Source of the DNA: Flavobacterium sp. UBA6203
Lineage (GTDB): Bacteria; Bacteroidota; Bacteroidia; Flavobacteriales; Flavobacteriaceae
Assembly: GCA_002421645.1 (NCBI GenBank)
Contig: DIST01000039.1
Location: 1 to 15,683 of the forward strand
Direction of reading: 5' to 3'
DNA: 15,683 nucleotides
Part shown: positions 8,202-14,173 of the stretch, one piece after another
Layout of the letters: every line of letters begins with the position of its first letter
Numbering within the stretch: the stretch's first letter is position 1
Notes under the pieces: generated by a model
What the model was told of the DNA's origin: nothing
The model's input: the letters and a program-made list of their open reading frames with translations, nothing else
The model's database searches: none
Position numbers and translations under genes: made by a program

Positions 8202-8205
8202 ATAG

Positions 8206-8793
8206 ATGTTGAATAAGAAATCGTTAAGGCAAAAAGCAAAAGCTGAAAGGCAAAAGTTAACTCAAGAAGAAATCGAAGACAAAAGTTTGGCGATTGCGAA
8301 CCAATTGTTGCGCATGGACACCGTGCCTAGCCTGAAGCTGGTTTGGGACAAATTGTATTACCATTTGTTTTTAACGATTGAAGAACAAAAAGAAATCAAT
8401 ACCGAATATATTCTCCAAATCTTAGCGGGAAAAGATAAAGAAATCGTCATTTCAAAGTGCGAATTTGCCACTTTAGGAATGACGCATTTTCTATTAACGG
8501 ATAATACCAAAATTAAAAAGAACAGTTACAACGTTCCAGAACCGGTTGATGGTTTAGAAGTACCTGATGCGAAAATTGATGTGGTTTTTGTACCGCTTTT
8601 AGCTTACGATAAGCAAGGAAATCGCGTGGGTTACGGAAAAGGTTTCTACGACAACTTTCTGAGCAAATGCAAGCCTGAAACGATTAAAATTGGATTATCG
8701 TTCTTTCCGCCAGAGGAAAAAATTGACGATGTTTCAGAAAATGATGTGAAATTGGATTTTTGCGTGACGCCTGAGGGGATTTTTAAGTTTTAA
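8206..8793 (+). CDS. 5-formyltetrahydrofolate cyclo-ligase (MTHFS/YgfA family)
   Basis: Cytosolic ATP-dependent enzyme converting 5-formyl-THF to 5,10-methenyl-THF in the one-carbon folate pool, 195 residues. Diagnostic motifs are the basic N-terminus LRQKAKAERQKL at 7-18 (phosphate contacts), YNVPEPVDG at 108-116, VVFVPLLAYDKQGNRVGYGKGFYD from about 126 with the signature GYGKGFYD at 142-149, and a terminal DFCVTPEG at 184-191. Residues 36-46 (RMDTVPSLKLV) sit where relatives usually have a much shorter link before WDK-YYHLFL. The DNA encoding them is far richer in GC than its surroundings. The gene is 4 bp downstream of the SIMPL gene. Its stop codon overlaps the stop of the convergent lspA. 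Function is confident. Whether the insertion affects the fold is unknown. Confidence 0.93.
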   Translation: MLNKKSLRQKAKAERQKLTQEEIEDKSLAIANQLLRMDTVPSLKLVWDKLYYHLFLTIEEQKEINTEYILQILAGKDKEIVISKCEFATLGMTHFLLTDNTKIKKNSYNVPEPVDGLEVPDAKIDVVFVPLLAYDKQGNRVGYGKGFYDNFLSKCKPETIKIGLSFFPPEEKIDDVSENDVKLDFCVTPEGIFKF

Positions 8794-9422
8794 TTTTCCT
8801 CAGTTGAAACTTCCTCTTTATCCGCATGAGCAAACGCTCTTTTGTTGAAGACGATTAAAATCCCAACACCTGTTGAAATCGCTACATCGGCTACGTTGAA
8901 AATGGCGTTGAAAAAAGTGAAGTGTTTGCCACCCCAAATTGGTAACCAAGAAGGTAAATTACCTTCCCACATTGGAAAATAGAACATATCTACTACTTCT
9001 CCATGGAACCAAGTCCCATAAGGTTGGTCGGAAAAAGCTGTTGCTACTTGATGATAACTATCGTTAAAAATGACACCATAAAAAACAGAATCGATAATAT
9101 TTCCTAAAGCGCCTGTAAAAATCAAAGCAATGGCTACAATTAAGTAATTAGAAGCATTCTTTCTTACTGAATCCCATAACCACCAAGCGATTCCACCTAC
9201 GGCTACAATTCGGAATAAAGTTAGGATTAATTTCCCGTGTTCGCCTGGAATTTCTGCTCCCCAAGCCATACCTTCATTCTCTATAAAATGAATTTGAAAC
9301 CAATCTAAACCCATTACTTTTATAGATTCTCCAATAAAAAAATGTGTTTTGATATAGATTTTCGAAATCTGATCAATTAATAAAATAGCAATGATTAATA
9401 AATAGGCTTTCTTTAACGACAT
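8790..9422 (-). CDS. lspA: Lipoprotein signal peptidase (signal peptidase II)
   Basis: Inner-membrane aspartyl protease that cleaves prolipoprotein signal peptides after diacylglyceryl modification. From the ATG at 9422 it has 210 residues. Family motifs are DQISK at 17-21, ENEGMAWG at 49-56, GALGNIID with catalytic Asp111, GEVVDMF at 141-147, and FNVADVAIS with the second catalytic Asp179. Four membrane segments fit about 6-23, 64-83, 91-110 and 176-193. It is longer than E. coli LspA (164 residues) because of a loop at about 114-166 between the catalytic motifs, as in other Bacteroidetes, plus a charged tail. A start 12 codons upstream (9458) is possible but less likely, because those residues come from the promoter region and MSLKKAYLLIIAILLIDQ begins like the family. 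It is the last gene of the ileS cluster, preceded by a terminator and a new -7 element. Confidence 0.95.
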   Translation of the reverse strand: MSLKKAYLLIIAILLIDQISKIYIKTHFFIGESIKVMGLDWFQIHFIENEGMAWGAEIPGEHGKLILTLFRIVAVGGIAWWLWDSVRKNASNYLIVAIALIFTGALGNIIDSVFYGVIFNDSYHQVATAFSDQPYGTWFHGEVVDMFYFPMWEGNLPSWLPIWGGKHFTFFNAIFNVADVAISTGVGILIVFNKRAFAHADKEEVSTEEN

Positions 9423-9436
9423 GTTCAATTTTTTTG

Positions 9437-9444
9437 CAAAAATA
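9437..9444 (-). promoter_or_regulatory. Bacteroidetes -7 element for lspA
   Basis: On the minus strand this reads TATTTTTG, an exact TAnnTTTG match, 14 bases before the lspA ATG at 9422 and just after the terminator that follows the DksA-like gene. Initiation would give a leader of only a few bases. The -33 region lacks a well-spaced TTG, which lowers confidence. Confidence 0.4.
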
Positions 9445-9460
9445 GTGGAATTTATCAAAT

Positions 9461-9484
9461 AAAAAACGCCCCAAACGGAGCGTT
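9461..9484 (-). terminator. Rho-independent terminator after the DksA-like gene
   Basis: The minus strand forms AACGCTCC-GTTT-GGGGCGTT, a five-pair stem, one mismatch and two further G-C pairs around a four-base loop, followed by a T run (GCGTTTTTTATTT). It begins 20 bases after the DksA-like stop codon. It should end most ileS/DksA-like transcripts before lspA. Confidence 0.75.
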
Positions 9485-9504
9485 AGTATAATTTTGTAAA
9501 AAGA

Positions 9505-9885
9505 TTAACGTTGCAAGTTTTTTGCTTCGATACTCATAGTTGCATGAGGAACGATTTTTAATCTTTCTTTACTTATTAATTTGCCTGTAACTTTACAAAT
9601 ACCATAGGTTTTGTTCTCGATACGAATCAAGGCATTTTTTAAATCTCTAATGAATTTTTCTTGACGAATTGCTAATTGCGAATTAGCTTCTTTGCTCATA
9701 GTTTCGCTGCCTTCTTCAAATGCTTTAAACGTTGGTGATGTATCATCAGTTCCGTTATTTAAGTCATTCATATAAGCACTTTTAATAAGCTCTAAATCGT
9801 TTTTAGCTTTTTCTAATTTAGCTTGAATTAACGCTTTGAATTCCGCTAAATCGGCGTCTGAATATCTAATTTGCTCCTCTACCAT
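9505..9885 (-). CDS. TraR/DksA-type zinc-finger family protein with degenerate finger
   Basis: Cytosolic protein of 126 residues with DksA-like layout. A helical N-terminal part at about 10-40 and a second helix at about 62-92 would form the coiled-coil, joined by an acidic linker (NGTDDTSPTFKAFEEGSE). Residues 94-126 form the C-terminal finger: YGICKVTGKLISKERLKIVP then ATMSIEAKN. DksA proteins insert into the RNA polymerase secondary channel and act with ppGpp. Only one of the four canonical zinc cysteines remains (Cys97). The other positions hold Thr100, Ser118 and Ala121. Such Cys-poor versions appear common in flavobacteria, so this is probably lineage-typical and not damage. It lies 47 bp after ileS on the same strand. 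Family is confident. Binding to polymerase is inferred only. Confidence 0.88.
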   Translation of the reverse strand: MVEEQIRYSDADLAEFKALIQAKLEKAKNDLELIKSAYMNDLNNGTDDTSPTFKAFEEGSETMSKEANSQLAIRQEKFIRDLKNALIRIENKTYGICKVTGKLISKERLKIVPHATMSIEAKNLQR

Positions 9886-9932
9886 AATTTCAATATTTTT
9901 ATAGTTATACGTCGATTAAAAGCTTTTGGCTT

Positions 9933-12900
9933 TTATTTTGAAATTAATATACTTGTTTTAATATCATCAAACTCAATTTCCGTACCATTTTCAAGGTTTT
10001 CAACAAAAATTAAGTTTTCAGTTAATGTTTCTGACTTAATATAAGATTCATTAGCTAAAACGGCTTCCTCAACTTGCGAATTTTTTTCCATTTTAACCGT
10101 AATCTTATCTGTTACTTCAAAACCAGAATCTTTTCTGATATTTTGAATTCTATTGATTAATTCTCTCGCGATACCTTCTTTTCTTAATTCATCGGAAATT
10201 GTAATGTCTAACGCTACTGTAATTCCGTTTGAATTGGCTACTAACCAACCTGGGATATCTTGCGATGAAATTTCCACATCATCTTGTGATAAAGTTATAC
10301 TTTTTCCTGCAATATCCATAACTAGCTCGCCATCACGCTCTAATTTAGCAATTTGATCCTGTTCAAAACCCTGTATCTCTTTGGAAATCAATCCCATATC
10401 TTTGCCAAAACGTGGTCCTAATGTTTTAAAATTAGGCTTAATTTGCTTCACTAAAACACCCGAAGCATCGTCTAACAACTCCACTTCTTTCACGTTAACT
10501 TCGGCTTTAATTAGGTCAGAAACTGCTTCAATTTCAGCACGCTGATTATTGTCAAGTACAGGAATCATAACCCTTTGCAACGGTTGACGCACTTTAATCA
10601 TTTCCTTCTTACGAAGTGATAAAACTAATGAAGAAACTGTTTGGGCTTTCATCATTTTGCTTTCTAATGACTTATCAACAAAGTTTTCAACCATTTTTGG
10701 AAACTCGGCCAAATGTACGCTTTCAAATGACTCAGAACCTGTAGCTTGTGTTAAATCTCTGTAAAGTTTGTCCATAAAGAACGGTGCAATTGGAGCCGAA
10801 AGCTTCGCAACCGTCACCAAACAAGTATAAAGTGTTTGATAAGCTGCAATTTTATCTTGAGCATAATCACCTTTCCAGAATCTTCTTCTACACAAACGAA
10901 CGTACCAGTTACTCAAGTTTTCTTGTACGAAATCGGAAATAGCACGAGCCGCTTTTGTTGGTTCGTAATCCGCATACGCTTCATCCACTAATTGAATTAA
11001 AGTATGTAATTCCGATAAAATCCAACGGTCGATTTCTGGTCTTTCGTGTAATGGAACTTCCGCTTCATCATATTTAAAACCATCAATATTCGCATATAAA
11101 GCAAAGAACGAATACGTATTATAAAGTGTTCCAAAGAATTTTCTACGAACCTCAGCCACACCTTCGATATCAAATTTTAAGTTATCCCAAGGATTTGCAT
11201 TCGAAATCATGTACCAACGCGTAGCATCTGGACCATATTCTGCCAAAGTGGTGAATGGGTCAACCGCATTTCCTAAACGTTTCGACATTTTTTGTCCGTT
11301 TTTGTCTAAAACTAATCCGTTTGAAACTACGTTTTTATAGGCAATTTTATCGAAAACTAATGTTCCAATCGCATGTAATGTATAGAACCAACCACGAGTT
11401 TGGTCAACACCTTCTGCGATGAAATCAGCTGGGAAAGCTTTGTTTTCGTCGATTAATTCTTTGTTTTCGAATGGATAATGCCATTGTGCATAAGGCATCG
11501 CACCTGAATCGAACCAAACGTCAATTAAATCCGTTTCGCGTTTCATTGGTTTTCCTGTTGGAGAAACTAAAACGATGTTATCTACAATATTCTTATGTAA
11601 ATCCACTAAACCGTAGTTTGTTTCTTCCATGTTTCCGATTTGGAATCCTTTGTATGGATTTTCAGTCATGAAACCAGCAGCAACCGCTTTTTCAATTTCG
11701 TTGAATAATTCTTCAACCGAACCAATACAGATTTCTTCGGTTTTATCTTCTGTTCTCCAAATTGGCAAAGGAATTCCCCAATAACGTGAACGCGATAAGT
11801 TCCAATCATTAGCATTTTTCAACCAATTTCCGAAACGACCTTCTCCTGTAGCTTTTGGCTTCCAGTTGATGGTATCGTTTAAGTCGAACATTCTATCTTT
11901 GATTTCGGTTACTTTGATGAACCAAGAATCTAATGGATAGTATAAAATTGGCTTGTCGGTTCTCCAACAATGTGGATAACTGTGGACGTATTTTTCAACC
12001 TTAAAGGCTTTGTTTTCTTCTTTTAACTGGATAGCGATTTCTACGTCAGCTGAACGTTCTGGCGCTTCACCGTCGTTGTAATATTCGTTTTTAACGTATT
12101 TCTCAGAATAATCACCTAAACCTTGGATGAATCTTCCTTGTAAGTCTACCAATGGCACTGGATTTCCATTTTCGTCTAAAACCAACATTGGTGGCACTTC
12201 TGGAGTTGCTTCTTTCGCAACTTTAGCATCATCAGCTCCGAATGTTGGTGCCGTATGAACAATACCAGTTCCATCTTCCGTTGTTACGAAATCACCAGAA
12301 ATTACTCGGAAAGCATTTTCTGGATTTTGATACGGTAACGCTAATGGTAATAATTGTTCGTAACGAATTCCTACTAAATCAGCGCCTTTTGCTTCGGCTA
12401 AAATTTGGTATGGAATCTTTTTATCTTCTGACTTGTAATTTGTAAAGTCATCTTCTGATTCTGCTACAAAATATTTTCCACCGAATTGTTTTCCAACTAA
12501 ATTCTTAGCTAAAACTACATTTACTGGTTCAAAAGTATATTGATTGAATGTTTTTACTAAAACATAATCGATTTTTGGTCCAACAGTTAATGCTGTATTA
12601 CTTGGCAAAGTCCAAGGAGTTGTCGTCCAAGCTAAGAAATGAACTGTTCCAAAACCTTGTAAAAAACTTGGTAACGTTTCGTCTTTAGCTTTGAATTGAG
12701 CTACAATCGTCGTATCCGTGACATCACGGTATGAACCTGGTTGATTCACTTCGTGTGAAGATAAACCTGTTCCCGCTTTTGGTGAATACGGTTGGATTGT
12801 GTAGCCTTTGTATAGTAAATCTTTGTTGTAAATTTGTTTTAGTAACCACCAAACGGTTTCCATGTATTTGGATTTGTATGTCACATACGGATCTTCCATG

Positions 12901-13334
12901 TCTACCCAGTAGCCCATTTTTTCCGTAAGGTCATTCCATACATCAGTGTAACGCATAACGGTTCTTTTACACGCTTCGTTGTATTCGGTAACTGAAATGG
13001 TTTTTCCGATATCTTCTTTGGTGATGCCTAATTCTTTTTCGGTACCTAATTCTACAGGTAATCCGTGCGTATCCCAGCCCGCTTTACGCTTAACTTGGTA
13101 GCCTTTTTGAGTTTTATAACGACAAAAAATATCTTTAATCGCACGCGCCATCACATGGTGAATTCCAGGCAAACCGTTTGCAGATGGTGGTCCTTCAAAA
13201 AACACGTAAGGTGTTGCTCCTTCACGAGAAGTTACCGATTGTTCAAAGATGTGGTTTTTTTTCCAAAAATCAAGAACTTCTGATGCTACTGTTGGCAAGT
13301 CAAGTCCTTTGTATTCAGTAAATTTTGTGCTCAT
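9933..13334 (-). CDS. ileS: Isoleucyl-tRNA synthetase (IleRS2-like, GIHH motif)
   Basis: Class Ia synthetase charging tRNA-Ile, cytosolic, 1133 residues. This is longer than the E. coli-type enzyme (about 940) and in the range of the eukaryote-like IleRS2 group. Domains in order: catalytic Rossmann half with PSANGLPGIHHVMAR at 51-64, GWDTHGLPVE at 86-95, CP1 editing domain with AWTTTPWTLPSNTAL at 235-249 and TGIVHTAPTFGADD at 356-369, DVWFDSGAMP at 605-614, DQTRGWFYTLH at 644-654, KMSKR at 682-686, then the anticodon-binding helices (about 770-930, with LSNWYVRLCRRRFWKGD) and C-terminal domains. The signature motif is GIHH (57-60) instead of HxGH. The gene starts a cluster with the DksA-like gene and lspA. 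A weak -7-like TACTTTCG lies at 13360-13367. Identification is certain. Confidence 0.98.
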   Translation of the reverse strand: MSTKFTEYKGLDLPTVASEVLDFWKKNHIFEQSVTSREGATPYVFFEGPPSANGLPGIHHVMARAIKDIFCRYKTQKGYQVKRKAGWDTHGLPVELGTEKELGITKEDIGKTISVTEYNEACKRTVMRYTDVWNDLTEKMGYWVDMEDPYVTYKSKYMETVWWLLKQIYNKDLLYKGYTIQPYSPKAGTGLSSHEVNQPGSYRDVTDTTIVAQFKAKDETLPSFLQGFGTVHFLAWTTTPWTLPSNTALTVGPKIDYVLVKTFNQYTFEPVNVVLAKNLVGKQFGGKYFVAESEDDFTNYKSEDKKIPYQILAEAKGADLVGIRYEQLLPLALPYQNPENAFRVISGDFVTTEDGTGIVHTAPTFGADDAKVAKEATPEVPPMLVLDENGNPVPLVDLQGRFIQGLGDYSEKYVKNEYYNDGEAPERSADVEIAIQLKEENKAFKVEKYVHSYPHCWRTDKPILYYPLDSWFIKVTEIKDRMFDLNDTINWKPKATGEGRFGNWLKNANDWNLSRSRYWGIPLPIWRTEDKTEEICIGSVEELFNEIEKAVAAGFMTENPYKGFQIGNMEETNYGLVDLHKNIVDNIVLVSPTGKPMKRETDLIDVWFDSGAMPYAQWHYPFENKELIDENKAFPADFIAEGVDQTRGWFYTLHAIGTLVFDKIAYKNVVSNGLVLDKNGQKMSKRLGNAVDPFTTLAEYGPDATRWYMISNANPWDNLKFDIEGVAEVRRKFFGTLYNTYSFFALYANIDGFKYDEAEVPLHERPEIDRWILSELHTLIQLVDEAYADYEPTKAARAISDFVQENLSNWYVRLCRRRFWKGDYAQDKIAAYQTLYTCLVTVAKLSAPIAPFFMDKLYRDLTQATGSESFESVHLAEFPKMVENFVDKSLESKMMKAQTVSSLVLSLRKKEMIKVRQPLQRVMIPVLDNNQRAEIEAVSDLIKAEVNVKEVELLDDASGVLVKQIKPNFKTLGPRFGKDMGLISKEIQGFEQDQIAKLERDGELVMDIAGKSITLSQDDVEISSQDIPGWLVANSNGITVALDITISDELRKEGIARELINRIQNIRKDSGFEVTDKITVKMEKNSQVEEAVLANESYIKSETLTENLIFVENLENGTEIEFDDIKTSILISK

Positions 13335-13359
13335 TTTGTCGCTTTCTTAAATCAATTTG

Positions 13360-13367
13360 CGAAAGTA
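13360..13367 (-). promoter_or_regulatory. Possible -7 element for ileS
   Basis: The minus strand reads TACTTTCG, seven of eight positions of TAnnTTTG, 25 bases before the ileS ATG. No TTG at the right distance was found. The 121-bp gap after recO makes an independent promoter here plausible. Confidence 0.25.
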
Positions 13368-13377
13368 ATGAATTTTA

Positions 13378-13421
13378 ATAAAAGAGAATAGAAAATAGAT
13401 AAAAGAGAAGAGACTTTTATC
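13378..13421. repeat. Purine-rich direct repeat and 8-bp inverted repeat between recO and ileS
   Basis: ATAAAAGAGAA occurs exactly at 13378-13388 and 13399-13409 (period 21). The second copy overlaps an inverted repeat, GATAAAAG at 13398-13405 and CTTTTATC at 13414-13421, with an 8-base loop. On the minus strand this hairpin would lie 35 bases past the recO stop. It is AT-rich and lacks a clean T run, so it is at best a weak terminator. Confidence 0.5.
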
Positions 13422-13455
13422 GAAAATTTAGAAAGAAAGATGATTTTTTATTATT

Positions 13456-14169
13456 TTATGAAAAAACTTCTTTTAATACTTCTAAGGATTTAGGTTTTTT
13501 GAAGCCTTCTAGGTGTAACATGTAAAAATCTAAGAGGATTTTTAGCAAAATTTGACGTTCTATTCCAGCAAAAATTTTCTGATTGGAATCAAATTTTAAT
13601 TCAATTAATCGTTTTAATAATTGTGTTTCATGTGCTGAAAGTGTATTTACCGATTGAAACGGTGTAAAAAAACCTTCTTTCAGGTCGAAAAAGTCGAAAT
13701 CTATTTCGGAAACATCAGGGTAAAAACCTAAGAATTTAGTCATTTCCATCATCAAAATCAGATGAAAATTTGTGGATTCTTCATGAGCATCTAACCAAAG
13801 TAAAGCGGTTTCTAAAAAAGAAAAAAGATTTTCATTTTTCTCTTCTTCGTGAATGCTGTGATGTAAAATTTCGGAAAGAAAAATTACGATAGTGCTTTTG
13901 ACAATATCCGTATTTATCGTATGAAAACTGTGTGCTAATTTTATTTCTTTGAAATGTTCGAGTGTGCCTTTATTCTTGTGATTCGCTTCGATTTCAATAA
14001 TCGTTAACGGCTGAAAATAGGCAATTTTTTGATTCGCTTTTTTATTGGAATAAGCACTTTGTACAAAATAACTTTTCAAACCATCCGACTGCGTGAAACA
14101 CTTAACAATCAAGCTTTTTTCTTGAAATTTTAAGGAAGAAAGAACGATGACTTTAGTTTTGACTAGCAT
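13456..14169 (-). CDS. recO: DNA repair protein RecO
   Basis: Cytosolic recombination mediator that helps RecR load RecA onto SSB-coated gaps (RecFOR pathway), 237 residues, normal length. The N-terminal OB fold is about 1-80: MLVKTKVIVLSSLKFQEKSL, then CFTQSDGLKSYFVQ and FQPLTIIEIEA, the usual RecO pattern. The helical C-terminal domain is about 85-235, with the family-typical stretch FLGFYPDVSEIDFDFFDLKEGFF near 147-170. The zinc-binding cysteines found in some RecO proteins are absent, and the only cysteine is Cys24. The start codon lies 4 bp after the stop of the PorZ-like gene, so the two are co-transcribed and possibly translationally coupled. Functional interaction between them is not implied. 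Identification is confident from length and pattern. Confidence 0.93.
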   Translation of the reverse strand: MLVKTKVIVLSSLKFQEKSLIVKCFTQSDGLKSYFVQSAYSNKKANQKIAYFQPLTIIEIEANHKNKGTLEHFKEIKLAHSFHTINTDIVKSTIVIFLSEILHHSIHEEEKNENLFSFLETALLWLDAHEESTNFHLILMMEMTKFLGFYPDVSEIDFDFFDLKEGFFTPFQSVNTLSAHETQLLKRLIELKFDSNQKIFAGIERQILLKILLDFYMLHLEGFKKPKSLEVLKEVFS

Positions 14170-14173
14170 TTGA

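Noticed and set aside
9423..9458. LspA start 12 codons upstream
   Set aside because: The extra residues (MINSTIFAKKLN) overlap the -7 element TATTTTTG and do not match LspA N-termini. The ATG at 9422 gives a normal first membrane helix.
9918..9934. AAAAGC / GCTTTT stem just after ileS as a terminator
   Set aside because: The stem is only six mostly A-T pairs, includes part of the ileS stop codon and has no real T run. The DksA-like gene starts 47 bp later, so readthrough is more likely.
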